DNA of 64,000 nt from Terrabacter sp. Root85 (GTDB taxonomy: Bacteria > Actinomycetota > Actinomycetes > Actinomycetales > Dermatophilaceae), in assembly GCF_001429185.1 (NCBI RefSeq), contig NZ_LMIW01000014.1, positions 1-64,000 of the forward strand. Reading direction: 5' to 3'. Shown here in pieces: positions 1-8,235 of the stretch. Below the pieces are notes generated by a model, which worked only from the letters and a program-made list of their open reading frames with translations, was not told the DNA's origin and did not search any database. Every line of letters begins with the position of its first letter. Positions within the stretch are counted from its first letter, which is position 1. Position numbers and translations under genes: made by a program.

Positions 1-391
1 CACGACACAACGCTCGGCATACGGGGCCTCCTCGAGGAGAACGGACACCCCAACGTAGGAGCGTCGGCGACCCCGAAGGATCACCCACATATCAAGCATG
101 ACAGCAAGAGCGCTTCCGCGTTCCGTGAGCGCACTGGGGCCGACCCGGCCCACCGGGGCACGCACGGATCCGGAAGCACCTGCCTCGGCCCGTCGCCGCC
201 CGCCGCCGGGCGACAAACGAGTCGAAGTATCCCAAACAGTTCACGGGGACGGAGGCCCCCGGACCCTCCGGGGACACGTCGGGCTGGTGGGGGCGCCGCA
301 GATCGCGCCGAACGGGGAAATGGCCCCTCAGTTTCGTTGACGCGCAACGCCGTTGGGGAAAAACTGGAGGGCACGAGGAAGGGGTTCGACG
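1..391. other. leading stretch without an assigned gene
   Basis: No gene can be supported here. On the + strand the first frame is open from base 1 to a TAG at 412-414, so the tail of a gene starting outside the window is possible, but the translation matches nothing I recognise and its third-position composition is unremarkable. The reverse strand also carries open frames that look like high-GC noise. A CGGCATAC octamer lies at 15-22. The last 20 bases hold the GAGGAAGG ribosome-binding site of the next gene. Confidence 0.4.
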
Positions 392-994
392 ATGGCGTGG
401 AATCTGACCGGTAGCTACGTGGAGACCTGTTCGTGCGAGCTCATGTGTCCGTGCAACCTCTCCCTCGATCACGGCGCAACCTACGACTTCTGTCGGGTGA
501 CCCTCGCCTTCACCATCAGGGAGGGCCAGGTCGAGGGCACTGACATCAGCGGGCGGAGGGTCGTGTTGATCGCCGACACCCCGAAGGTGATGACCCAGGG
601 CAACTGGCGGCTCGGGGTCTACGTCGATGATGACGCCAGCGATGAGCAGTTCGACCAGCTGGTCAAGGTCTTCGGCGGGCAGCTGGGTGGGCCGATCGGT
701 GCTCTGGCGCCCTTGGTGGGGGAGGTCGTGGGGGTCGAGCGCGCCGCCATCGACATCTCGGACGACGGGCTGCTGCACCGTGTGCGGGTGGGTGACTCGA
801 TCGACTTCGAGATCGAGGACATCGTCCCGTTCGGCGTCGAGACCGGAGAGCCGGTGCGTTTCCACGGAATGTTCCACCCGGTCGGTTCCGACCTGACGAT
901 GGCCGAGGCACGCCGCACCCGCATCAACGCGTTCGGGATCTCGTACGAGGGCAAGACGGGCCTGTCGACGTCCACGTTCGCCTGGGCCGCCTGA
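392..994 (+). CDS. DUF1326 domain protein, predicted metal-binding
   Basis: A 200-residue soluble protein matching DUF1326. The N-terminus carries a cysteine cluster of the form CxCxxxCPC at residues 13-21, which is typical of this family and suggests binding of a metal ion. I chose the ATG at 392 because GAGGAAGG lies about 9 bases upstream; an earlier in-frame start near 353 has no such site. The next gene (DUF2182) begins 5 bases after the stop, so the two are almost certainly co-transcribed. DUF1326 and DUF2182 genes are commonly neighbours in other bacteria, from memory, but neither has a firmly established function. The metal and the process are unknown. Confidence 0.85.
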   Translation: MAWNLTGSYVETCSCELMCPCNLSLDHGATYDFCRVTLAFTIREGQVEGTDISGRRVVLIADTPKVMTQGNWRLGVYVDDDASDEQFDQLVKVFGGQLGGPIGALAPLVGEVVGVERAAIDISDDGLLHRVRVGDSIDFEIEDIVPFGVETGEPVRFHGMFHPVGSDLTMAEARRTRINAFGISYEGKTGLSTSTFAWAA

Positions 995-999
995 CCTCG

Positions 1000-1818
1000 A
1001 TGCGCGCGCCGGCCGAGCCGGGGGGTGATGCGGGTCCGGGTCCGGCGATCGCCGCGATGCGCACGCGCGTGGGTCTGGTTGTCGCGCTCTTCGCCCTCGC
1101 CGCGCTCGGCTGGCTGCTGACTGCGCGTGAGATGCGCGGGATGGATGCCGGACCCTGGACGAGTCTCGGCAGCCTCGGCTGGTTCCTGGGCATCTGGGTG
1201 GTCATGATGGCGGCGATGATGTTGCCTTCCGTCGCACCCACGGTCGCCTTGTACTCCCGTCTCACCAGGACCAGTGCGCCGCTGTCACCCTGGATGTTCG
1301 CCGCGGGGTATCTGCTGACCTGGGCCGTCGCGGGGGTCATCGCGTACGGCATCGGGGTGATCGTCGGTGCCATCTTCGGGGATGCACTCGCGTGGGACAA
1401 CGCCGGGCGGGCCGTCGCGGGCGTCACTCTGGTGGTCGCCGCCGTGTACGAGCTCACCCCCCTCAAGGACGTGTGTCTCGGCGCGTGCCGCAGCCCTCTT
1501 GGTGCGCTTCTGGGCTCGTGGCGCGGTGGATTGAGGGGGGCCCTGAGGATGGGAGTTCGCAACGGGGCCTGGTGTGTCGGATGCTGCTGGGCCCTGATGG
1601 CTTCCCTCTTCGCGCTGGGCGTCATGAGTCTCACGTGGATGGCTCTCGTGGCGGGCATCATCGCCCTCGAGAAGCTGCTCCCGTGGCGGCGCGTCGTCAC
1701 GTACGCGACGGCCGCGCTCCTGCTGGTCCTCGGCCTGCTGCTGTTGTCCGCCCCGAATGCGCTGCCGGGACTGACCACCCCGTCGGGCATGACGATGTCG
1801 GTCGGCCTGCCTCGATGA
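1000..1818 (+). CDS. DUF2182 predicted metal-binding integral membrane protein
   Basis: A 272-residue protein with about six hydrophobic segments. The family hallmark MMAAMMLPS is at about residues 69-77. Two cysteine-bearing stretches follow, CLGACR near 159-164 and WCVGCCW near 191-197, which could hold a metal within or beside the membrane. It follows the DUF1326 gene by 5 bases without a clear ribosome-binding site, suggesting translational coupling; an internal ATG at 1057 is a possible alternative start. Inference: the pair forms a small membrane metal-handling module with a soluble partner, but the substrate cannot be read from the sequence. Confidence 0.85.
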   Translation: MRAPAEPGGDAGPGPAIAAMRTRVGLVVALFALAALGWLLTAREMRGMDAGPWTSLGSLGWFLGIWVVMMAAMMLPSVAPTVALYSRLTRTSAPLSPWMFAAGYLLTWAVAGVIAYGIGVIVGAIFGDALAWDNAGRAVAGVTLVVAAVYELTPLKDVCLGACRSPLGALLGSWRGGLRGALRMGVRNGAWCVGCCWALMASLFALGVMSLTWMALVAGIIALEKLLPWRRVVTYATAALLLVLGLLLLSAPNALPGLTTPSGMTMSVGLPR

Positions 1819-1869
1819 CGTGGGCTGACCCGGCGTAACTGCCGGGGCCGTGGCCCGCGTGGGCCGGGT

Positions 1870-2550
1870 TCAGGGGGCGTGCGGCTCCACGAGTCCGCTC
1901 TCGTAGGCCATGACGACGAGCTGGGTGCGGTCTCGGGCTCCGAGCTTCATGAGGAGTCGGCTCACGTGGGTCTTGGCCGTCGCCGGGGTGACGAAGAGCT
2001 CGGTGCCGATCTCATGGTTGGACAGGCCCCTGGCGACGAGCAGGAGAACCTCCCGCTCGCGCTCCGTCAGCGCGTCCAGGGACGCGGGCGGGTCGGGTCG
2101 TCCGACCACGTCGGCCGGCTCTCGCCGGACGAACTCCTCGATGAGCAGGCGCGTCACCGTGGGCGCGAGCAGCGACTCACCACGCGCGATGACTCGGATC
2201 CCGTCGAGCAGCTGTGCGGGCGGCGTGTCCTTGAGCAGGAAGCCGCTGGCTCCGGCGCGCAGGGCTCCGAAGACGTACTCGTCGAGGTCGAAGGTCGTCA
2301 GGACGAGCACGCGTGTGGACAGGCCGAGGGCGGCGATGGCGCCTGTCGCCGCGAGTCCGTCCATCACCGGCATCCGGATGTCCATGAGCACGACATCCGG
2401 CTCGAGCTCGCGCGCGAGTGCGACCGCCTCGGCGCCGTTCTCGCCCTCACCCACGACCTCGAGGTCGGGCGCGGAGCCCACCAGCACGCAGAACGCTCCT
2501 CGCACGAGGGCCTGGTCGTCCACCACGACGACGCGCACCGGCGCACTCAC
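1870..2550 (-). CDS. NarL/FixJ-family response regulator
   Basis: A 226-residue response regulator. The receiver domain (about 1-125) has the acidic pair D11/D12, the phosphoacceptor Asp57 in VLMDIRMP and a conserved Lys in the LKDTPP stretch. A LuxR-type helix-turn-helix occupies about 160-220 (LTEREREVL through HVSRLLMKLG). Start is GTG at 2550, and GTGA overlaps the stop of the sensor kinase gene, so the two form one operon. It is likely to control the divergent ABC exporter at 3943-5405, as for many DesK/DesR-type systems placed beside exporters. Confidence 0.92.
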   Translation of the reverse strand: MSAPVRVVVVDDQALVRGAFCVLVGSAPDLEVVGEGENGAEAVALARELEPDVVLMDIRMPVMDGLAATGAIAALGLSTRVLVLTTFDLDEYVFGALRAGASGFLLKDTPPAQLLDGIRVIARGESLLAPTVTRLLIEEFVRREPADVVGRPDPPASLDALTEREREVLLLVARGLSNHEIGTELFVTPATAKTHVSRLLMKLGARDRTQLVVMAYESGLVEPHAP

Positions 2551-3743
2551 GGCGTCTGCACCGCATACGGCAGCGTGGCGTGCACCCGGAACCCGCCTCC
2601 GGGCCTCGGGCCGGCCTCGAAGCTCCCGCCGTAGAGCTCCACCCGCTCCCGCATGCCCACCAGTCCCTGGCCGGCGCCCGGGGCGACGCCGACGTCCGAC
2701 GCCGGGACGTCCCCACGGCGCGGACGCCTGGCTGGTCCCTCGTCGAGCACCTCGAGGTCGACCTCCTCCTCTGAGCAGGCGATGTGGACGTGAGCGACGG
2801 GTCCGCCGTGCTTGAGGACGTTCGTCAGCGCCTCCTGCACGACGCGGTATGCCGCGAGGTCCAGGCCGGCGGGCAGGCTCGCGCCGTCGCCGGTCGAGCT
2901 CACGGTGACCCCGACACCGGTCCGGCGCGTCTCGGCCACGAGCCGTGGGATGTCGGCGAGCCCGGGCATGGGGTGCATCGCGGTCTCACCGTCCTGGCGG
3001 AGCACCCCGAGCATCCGACGCATCTCGGTGAGCGCACCACGGCTGGTCGACTCGATGACCGCCAGGGCGTCTCGAGCTGCCGTCGGGTCTGTGGCGATGA
3101 CGTGGCTCCCGACACCCGCCTGGACCGCGATCACCGACATCGAATGAGCCACGACGTCGTGCAGCTCGCGGGCGATCCGAAGCCGCTCCGCCGTCACGGC
3201 CGCGCGGTCCCGGTCCTCCCGCTCGCGCTCGAGCAGGCGGGCTCGCTCTTCGATCGCCGCCCACCGGAGGCGTCGCTGGCGCAGGTTGTCGCCGGCCAGC
3301 CACGCGACCGCTGTCGCGAGCAGGGTCGAGACGACGTCGCTCGGGGAGACCACGCCTGCGGGTTGGGCGGCGATGGCCAGACAGAAGGCCCCCACGGTCG
3401 CGCCGAGCGCCAGGAGCGAGTCGCGGCGTCGACCGTGCAGCGCGAGTCCGAACAGCAGAGCGAAGGCGCTGACCCCGGGGTAGGGGGCGTAGTGGAGCAG
3501 CGAGAAGGCCACGAGGGTCAGGAGCGTCACGGTGAGGGCGAGCCACGGGGCTCGGCGGTGCACGGCGTACGGCGCCGTCATGAGGATGCCCAGCACCCAG
3601 GCCCACGCGTCCACCGGCCGCTGCCCTGCGCGGACGGCCACGCCGAACGACAGGACGAGCAGGACGAAGAGGCCGAGCGCGACGAGAGCGTCGGCGACCC
3701 GTGGGTCCAGCCGCCGCGGGCGTCGCCGCCAACGCGTGTCCAT
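2547..3743 (-). CDS. sensor histidine kinase (HisKA_3 type)
   Basis: A 398-residue kinase. The N-terminal 150 residues hold about five to six membrane helices with no large extracellular domain, suggesting that it senses within or near the membrane. The dimerisation/H-box is ELHDVVAH with phospho-acceptor His195, and an HATPase_c domain follows, with the G-rich loop GAGQGLVGMRERV near 355-367. The start chosen is the ATG at 3743: a TACCCT -10 hexamer lies 6 bases upstream and there is no ribosome-binding site, so the mRNA is probably leaderless. It overlaps the regulator gene by 4 bases. Confidence 0.92.
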   Translation of the reverse strand: MDTRWRRRPRRLDPRVADALVALGLFVLLVLSFGVAVRAGQRPVDAWAWVLGILMTAPYAVHRRAPWLALTVTLLTLVAFSLLHYAPYPGVSAFALLFGLALHGRRRDSLLALGATVGAFCLAIAAQPAGVVSPSDVVSTLLATAVAWLAGDNLRQRRLRWAAIEERARLLEREREDRDRAAVTAERLRIARELHDVVAHSMSVIAVQAGVGSHVIATDPTAARDALAVIESTSRGALTEMRRMLGVLRQDGETAMHPMPGLADIPRLVAETRRTGVGVTVSSTGDGASLPAGLDLAAYRVVQEALTNVLKHGGPVAHVHIACSEEEVDLEVLDEGPARRPRRGDVPASDVGVAPGAGQGLVGMRERVELYGGSFEAGPRPGGGFRVHATLPYAVQTP

Positions 3744-3749
3744 ACCTGA

Positions 3750-3755
3750 AGGGTA
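3750..3755 (-). promoter_or_regulatory. -10 element, leaderless sensor-kinase transcript
   Basis: On the minus strand TACCCT is separated by 6 bases from the kinase ATG at 3743, which would place the transcription start at or next to the A of the start codon. No -35 consensus is visible. Confidence 0.5.
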
Positions 3756-3942
3756 GGGAGCGCGGGCCTCCGTGGGATCGGCTTCGGGGCGTACGCCCCG
3801 GGAGGTATGCCGTCTCGTGGGCGACCGATGACCCCACCCCCAGGCGCACGCGGAGGCTCGGCCGCACGGCCGACGACCGAGGACCCCGTGGAGCCGGATC
3901 GTTGGTCTCAGCCAAACCGGCCCGACACAGGAGCTCAGCACC

Positions 3943-4665
3943 ATGCCAACACTCTCGTTCCACCAGCTCACGAAGCACTACGGTCCCGTCACCGTCCTCG
4001 ACGGCTTCACGGCGACGGCCCTTCCCGGCCGAGTCACCGCGTTCCTCGGCGTCAACGGGGCAGGGAAGACGACGAGCATGCGGATCATGCTCGGTCTCGC
4101 CGACCCGACCAGCGGGGAGGCGACGATCGATGGCGTCCGCTACGCCGACCTGCCCCATCCGACTCGCGTCGTCGGCGCGGTCCTCGACCAGGGATTCCAC
4201 CCGAACCGCTCTGCCCGCAACCACATCCGCCTGACCGCGAGGCAGGCGGGGGTTCCCACCGACACGGCAGACGACCTCCTCCACCGCTTCGGTCTCGGGG
4301 CCGCGGCCGGTCGCCGGGTCGGTGGCTTCTCGCTCGGCATGCGTCAGCGGCTCGCCCTGGCCTCGGCGCTCGTGGGCGACCCGTCAGTGCTCGTCCTCGA
4401 CGAGCCGCTCAACGGCCTCGACCCGGACGGCATCCGCGAGATGCGCCGCTTCCTGCGGTCCTTCGCGGACGCCGGCGGCACCGTCTTCCTGTCGAGCCAC
4501 CTGCTCAGCGAGGTCGCGGCGGTCGCTGACGACCTCGTCGTGATCCACCGCGGCACCCTCGCCGCCGCCGGCCCGGTCCGCGACATCGTCACCGACGACA
4601 CCGACCTCGAGTCGGTCTTCCACGACCTCATCCACTCCACCGACACCCAGGAAGTCTGGTCATGA
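3943..4665 (+). CDS. ABC transporter ATP-binding protein
   Basis: A 240-residue ATPase of the bacitracin/antibiotic-export type. The Walker A motif GVNGAGKTT is at residues 36-44, the ABC signature FSLGMRQRL near 133-141 and Walker B LVLDEPLNGLD near 153-163, followed by the switch His in SSHLLSE. An AGGAG ribosome-binding site precedes the ATG. The permease gene overlaps its end by 4 bases (ATGA). The divergent two-component system 200 bases upstream probably regulates it. Likely substrate: an antimicrobial peptide, drug or lipid, not determinable here. Confidence 0.92.
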   Translation: MPTLSFHQLTKHYGPVTVLDGFTATALPGRVTAFLGVNGAGKTTSMRIMLGLADPTSGEATIDGVRYADLPHPTRVVGAVLDQGFHPNRSARNHIRLTARQAGVPTDTADDLLHRFGLGAAAGRRVGGFSLGMRQRLALASALVGDPSVLVLDEPLNGLDPDGIREMRRFLRSFADAGGTVFLSSHLLSEVAAVADDLVVIHRGTLAAAGPVRDIVTDDTDLESVFHDLIHSTDTQEVWS

Positions 4666-5405
4666 GAACCCTTGTCTCCCTTGAGCTCTACAAGCTTCGC
4701 ACCACCCCCGCTGCGTGGGTGAGCCTCGGCATCACCCTCGTGCTCGGAATGGCCTCCGTCGCCGCCAACGCACTCGTCCCCAGTCCCGGGGGACCGGCCT
4801 TCGGGTCGACGGACCACGTCAACCACACGCTCTCCGTGTCAGCGCTCACCTCGATGGTGATGTTGGCCATCGGGGTGCTCGTCGTCGCCGGCGAGTACCG
4901 ACACCGCACCATCATGCAGACCTTCCTCGGCGAGCCCCGCCGCGCCCGGGTGCTCGCGGCCAAGGCCGTCACCGTCCTCGGGCTCGGTGCACTCCTGGGC
5001 GCCGGCACCTTCGGCATCGCCTACGCGGAGGCCGTGATCATCTACGGCGCCCGCGGGGTGCACTCGCTGCCGATCGATGTGGCCCAGCTCTGGATCGGCG
5101 CCACGGTGGCCTCCGCCCTCTACGGCCTCGTCGGCGTCGCACTCGGGGCACTGACCCGCAACACGGTCGCTGCCATCGTCGGGGCGATCACCTGGGTCAT
5201 GATCATCGAGGTCGGCATCCTCGCCAGCGCCCTCCCCGAGGTCGCCCAGTGGCTCCCCGCGGGGGCTGCCATCGCCCTGACCAGCGTCGGCACGGCAGCG
5301 CACGGGATGCTGAGCCCGACGACTGCTGCCCTCGTGCTCACCGGTTGGGCGTTGCTCATCTCAGGGGTCGCGGCCCGCTTCAGCCTCACCCGTGAGGCGC
5401 ACTGA
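4662..5405 (+). CDS. ABC transporter permease
   Basis: A 247-residue integral membrane protein with about six helices and no ATPase motifs. It is the membrane half of the exporter encoded with the preceding ATPase, overlapping it by 4 bases. The pattern (one or two hydrophobic helices, then a short loop with charged residues EYRHRTIMQTF at about 84-94) is that of the ABC-2 type permeases found with two-component systems. The gene ends just before a strong hairpin. Confidence 0.88.
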   Translation: MRTLVSLELYKLRTTPAAWVSLGITLVLGMASVAANALVPSPGGPAFGSTDHVNHTLSVSALTSMVMLAIGVLVVAGEYRHRTIMQTFLGEPRRARVLAAKAVTVLGLGALLGAGTFGIAYAEAVIIYGARGVHSLPIDVAQLWIGATVASALYGLVGVALGALTRNTVAAIVGAITWVMIIEVGILASALPEVAQWLPAGAAIALTSVGTAAHGMLSPTTAALVLTGWALLISGVAARFSLTREAH

Positions 5406-5413
5406 GCCACCAG

Positions 5414-5462
5414 CAGGCGACCACGTCTCGGGTCCACACCGGACCCGAGACGTGGTCGCCTG
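5414..5462 (+). terminator. strong hairpin terminator, perfect 22-bp stem
   Basis: Positions 5414-5435 are the exact reverse complement of 5441-5462, separated by the 5-base loop ACACC. It starts 8 bases after the permease stop and lies between convergent genes, so it could work in both directions. There is no U-run, as is usual in high-GC actinobacteria. Confidence 0.8.
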
Positions 5463-5488
5463 CCGGGTGGCGGAGCTGGGCCCGAGCC

Positions 5489-5728
5489 TCACCGGCCGTC
5501 GAGCAGCCGCATCAGCGACTCGGCCTCCTCGTCGCAGGCTGCGCACCCCCGCAGGTGGGCGGCCATCGCCTCGTCCCGGTAGGTGGGGTCGTGCACCAGC
5601 GCCTCGGCATAGCTGTCCATCCGTTCGAAGCACTCGTCGCACGAGAGCCAGGGGGTCGTGTCCTGCAGCAGCGCACTGACGTTGCGTGGTGTCAGGGCGG
5701 CCGAGTCGGGGCGAGGTGTCGTGCTCAT
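5489..5728 (-). CDS. small zinc-finger anti-sigma factor-like protein
   Basis: A 79-residue protein with paired cysteines CDEC near residues 30-33 and HLRGCAAC near 58-65, the H-x3-C-x2-C signature of ZAS/zf-HC2 anti-sigma domains. It lacks a membrane segment, so it would be a cytosolic redox- or zinc-responsive anti-sigma like RsrA. It overlaps the end of the sigma factor gene by 4 bases, which supports a sigma/anti-sigma pair. Confidence 0.82.
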   Translation of the reverse strand: MSTTPRPDSAALTPRNVSALLQDTTPWLSCDECFERMDSYAEALVHDPTYRDEAMAAHLRGCAACDEEAESLMRLLDGR

Positions 5729-6462
5729 GGAGTGCCTGCCGTGGGGGTGGGGGAGATGCGTGAGCGGGCGTCAGAGGGGGCCGGATCCGGCGGGTTTGCC
5801 GGGTGGACGGGCAGGTAGCCGTTCGCGGTGAGCTCCGCCCGCAGGCGGACCCGGAGGTCGTGCAGCGTCTTGTAGAGGGCTCCTCGGTTGGTGCCCAGGC
5901 GGTCGGCAAGAACGTCGATCGGGATGCCGTCGACGAGGAGGGCGATCGCGATGCGTCGCTGGTAGGGCGTGAGAACGCCACGCATCGCTGCGGCCACGGC
6001 CGCCGCGAGGTCGTTTCCCTCCGCATACAGCTCGGGGTCCTCGTGCCGCGGCGCGCTCGGCACGTCGAGGTCACGGAGCTCCACCTCACGGTGCTGCCAC
6101 TGCAGCCGCCGGACCTCGGTCGCCGCCTGGAGGATGGCGAACTTGAAGGCCCACGTCGTGAAGCGGCTCCGCCCCTCGAAGGTGTGCAGCTTGGCCAGCA
6201 GTGCGGTCATGGCCTCGTCGGCCGCCTGGTTGACGATGACGTCGACCGCCGACGGGGAAGGATCGGGCAGCGCGGGACGCATGCGCCACACCTGGTGCGC
6301 GGCGGCCCGGAGCATCAGCGTGTGCAGCTCTCGCAGGGCCGCGGACTGTTCGGGTCCTCCACCGGTGAGCGCCTCCACCCAGTCCATCGGGCCTGGGGCA
6401 TCCGACGGTGGTGACGACACCGAGGTGTTCGAGCGCTGCTCGTCCCTGCTCACCGCGGTCAT
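5725..6462 (-). CDS. ECF-like RNA polymerase sigma factor
   Basis: A 245-residue sigma-70 family protein. Region 2 is recognisable around residues 60-115 (the core FTTWAFKFAI followed by an arginine-rich stretch), and a region-4 helix-turn-helix lies around 165-210 (IDVLADRLGTNRGALYKTL). About 35 residues at the C-terminus are proline-rich and extra to the family. I placed the start at the ATG at 6462, which overlaps the stop of the upstream 88-residue gene as ATGA; an upstream in-frame start would run through that gene. The anti-sigma follows directly. Confidence 0.85.
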   Translation of the reverse strand: MTAVSRDEQRSNTSVSSPPSDAPGPMDWVEALTGGGPEQSAALRELHTLMLRAAAHQVWRMRPALPDPSPSAVDVIVNQAADEAMTALLAKLHTFEGRSRFTTWAFKFAILQAATEVRRLQWQHREVELRDLDVPSAPRHEDPELYAEGNDLAAAVAAAMRGVLTPYQRRIAIALLVDGIPIDVLADRLGTNRGALYKTLHDLRVRLRAELTANGYLPVHPANPPDPAPSDARSRISPTPTAGTP

Positions 6463-6725
6463 CGGCCCACCTGCGGCGCATTGAGGCCGTCGAGGCCGTC
6501 GACCGGGGACAGGATGCGTGCCGCGAGCTCCGGCGGGCAGCCGGCGTCCACGAGCTCGAGCAGCGCGTGCAGGTCGACCCGCTGCCGGGCCAGGTCCCGA
6601 GCGAGCAGGGCCGGGAAGCCCGCCTCGCGCAGCCGGCACCTGCGCCACTCGACGACGTCGAGCGGTGGTCCGGCGGACTGGCAGGGGACCGCGGTGGCCG
6701 GGGTGTGGGTCTGGTGCGGGGTCAT
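6459..6725 (-). CDS. small uncharacterised protein leading the sigma operon
   Basis: An 88-residue protein without a recognised domain. The first 25 residues are polar and Pro/Thr-rich; the remainder, from WRRCRLREAGF onward, predicts as amphipathic helices ending in a cluster of Leu/Ala-rich segments with one further Cys. No signal peptide or membrane helix. It overlaps the sigma factor start (ATGA) and is therefore the first gene of a three-gene operon. A pair of palindromes lies 26-61 bases upstream of its start. It could be a co-regulator of the sigma factor; this is inference from position only. Confidence 0.65.
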   Translation of the reverse strand: MTPHQTHTPATAVPCQSAGPPLDVVEWRRCRLREAGFPALLARDLARQRVDLHALLELVDAGCPPELAARILSPVDGLDGLNAPQVGR

Positions 6726-6751
6726 GCCCTGTTGGCGGTGTGCAGCGTCGC

Positions 6752-6786
6752 CGGTCTTACCGGTCGGGGACAGCGCGGTAAGACCG
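6752..6786 (-). promoter_or_regulatory. twin palindromes CGGT-N3-ACCG upstream of the sigma operon
   Basis: CGGTCTTACCG at 6752-6762 and its exact complement CGGTAAGACCG at 6776-6786 form an 11-bp inverted repeat with a 13-base spacer. Each half is itself a palindrome of the form CGGT-N3-ACCG, so the site can be read as two operators 24 bp apart or as one RNA hairpin in the 5' leader of the operon. Confidence 0.6.
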
Positions 6787-6889
6787 ATGACGCGTGGACG
6801 CACTAACACCCCGTCAGCGTCCCACTCGGCCGGCTCGATGTCGCGGAGCAGCCCGGAGGGCACCGAGCCACCAGTCCAGGAGGACACGC

Positions 6890-7351
6890 ATGGTCACCAT
6901 CGGCAGTCCCAGCACCACCCGTCGGGTCGAGCGCCCCGCACGTGATGACAGGAGTGACCCCACCTACCAGGCGTATGCCGTGCTGCGCGCTGCCTTCGTC
7001 GTCGCCCCGGTCGTCTTCGGTCTCGACAAGTTCACCAACCTCCTCGTGCAGTGGGACCAGTACCTGGCCCCCGTGCTGTCCCGGCCGTTGCCGGTCACAC
7101 CGCACGAGGCGATGTATGTCGTCGGCGTCGTCGAGGTGGTGGCCGGCCTGGTCGTCGCCCTCCACCCGCGTCTCGGCGCCATCGTCGTGGCCGCGTGGCT
7201 CGGCGGCATCATCCTCAACCTGCTGCTCCTCCCCGGCTTCTACGACGTGGCCCTGCGCGACCTCGGCCTGCTGTCGGCGGCCGTCGCCCTGCAGCGGCTC
7301 GCCACGCGCTTCGACCCGCGCCCCGTGCTGTGGCCGGTCCGGCGGGGCTGA
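6890..7351 (+). CDS. DoxX-like four-helix membrane protein
   Basis: A 153-residue protein with about four membrane helices, the second half very hydrophobic (for example VVGVVEVVAGLVVAL). The length and helix pattern resemble DoxX/DUF4267-type membrane proteins, but the match is from shape rather than a diagnostic motif. The start at 6890 has a good AGGAGG site upstream. The patatin gene starts 2 bases after its stop, so the two are co-transcribed. It is divergent from the sigma/anti-sigma operon and is a plausible target of it. Confidence 0.7.
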   Translation: MVTIGSPSTTRRVERPARDDRSDPTYQAYAVLRAAFVVAPVVFGLDKFTNLLVQWDQYLAPVLSRPLPVTPHEAMYVVGVVEVVAGLVVALHPRLGAIVVAAWLGGIILNLLLLPGFYDVALRDLGLLSAAVALQRLATRFDPRPVLWPVRRG

Positions 7352-7353
7352 CC

Positions 7354-8235
7354 ATGAGCACGGCCTTCGTGCTGACCGGGGGCGGCAGCCTCGGCGCGGT
7401 GCAGGTCGGGATGCTCCTGGCCCTGCGCGACTGCAAGATCGAGCCCGACCTGCTCGTCGGCACGTCCGTCGGCGCCGTCAACGCGGCCTACCTCGCCGGA
7501 CCCGGGAGCACGCGGGCCAGACTGGAGGCCCTCGTGGGCCTCTGGCAACGGATGCGTCGCCAGGACATCTTCGCCCCGGACCCGCTTCGGTGGCTCGGGG
7601 CCGCACGCGGGACCCAACCGTCGCTGTTCGCCGGCACCGGCCTCGAGCGCCTCCTGCAGAGCAACCTCGGCTACGACGTCCTCGACGACGCACGTGTCCC
7701 GGTCGAGGTCACGGCCACGGATCTCGTGACCGGTCAGGGCATCGTGATGGGCACGGGTGCAGCCGTCAGCGCCGTCCGAGCCAGCGCCGCGGTCCCGGGG
7801 CTGCTCCCGCCCGTGGTGCGTCAGGGCAGGACCCTCGTCGACGGCGCCATCGGCGAGCTGGACGTGCTGGCCCACACAGCGGCGCACGGCGTCACGGACA
7901 TCTATCTGCTGCCCGCCGGCTACCCGTGCGCGGGAGCAGGTCCGACGACCGCGCTCGGCTCGGTCCTGACGGCGCTGAGCCTGCTGCTGCACCGCCAGCT
8001 CATGGCGCAGGTCCGCGGCTATGACGGCGGTGCGCGGCTGCACGTCCTGCCCCCGCTGTGCCCCCTGTCGGTGTCACCCGCCGACTTCAGCCAGACGACC
8101 GCTCTCGTGGCGCGGGCCCACGAGAGCGCCCGCCGTTGGTTGCGGTCGGCCTCGTCCCGTCCCCGGGGCGACGCGGGCGTCCTGGCCCTCCACGACCATG
8201 ACGGGCTCCGCGCCCGGGAAGGAACGAGCGCATGA
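7354..8235 (+). CDS. patatin-like phospholipase
   Basis: A 293-residue serine lipid acyl hydrolase. It has the oxyanion-hole glycine motif GGGSLGA at residues 9-15, the nucleophile elbow GTSVG at 36-40 (Ser38) and the catalytic dyad Asp in DGAIG near 165. No signal peptide, so it probably acts on membrane lipids from the cytosolic side. It sits between the DoxX-like gene and folE, with a 4-base overlap to folE. Confidence 0.9.
   Translation: MSTAFVLTGGGSLGAVQVGMLLALRDCKIEPDLLVGTSVGAVNAAYLAGPGSTRARLEALVGLWQRMRRQDIFAPDPLRWLGAARGTQPSLFAGTGLERLLQSNLGYDVLDDARVPVEVTATDLVTGQGIVMGTGAAVSAVRASAAVPGLLPPVVRQGRTLVDGAIGELDVLAHTAAHGVTDIYLLPAGYPCAGAGPTTALGSVLTALSLLLHRQLMAQVRGYDGGARLHVLPPLCPLSVSPADFSQTTALVARAHESARRWLRSASSRPRGDAGVLALHDHDGLRAREGTSA

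Noticed and set aside
1-414. Open frame from base 1 to the TAG at 412-414 as the tail of an incoming gene.
   Set aside because: No recognisable similarity, ordinary composition, and it would overlap the DUF1326 start; kept only as a possibility.
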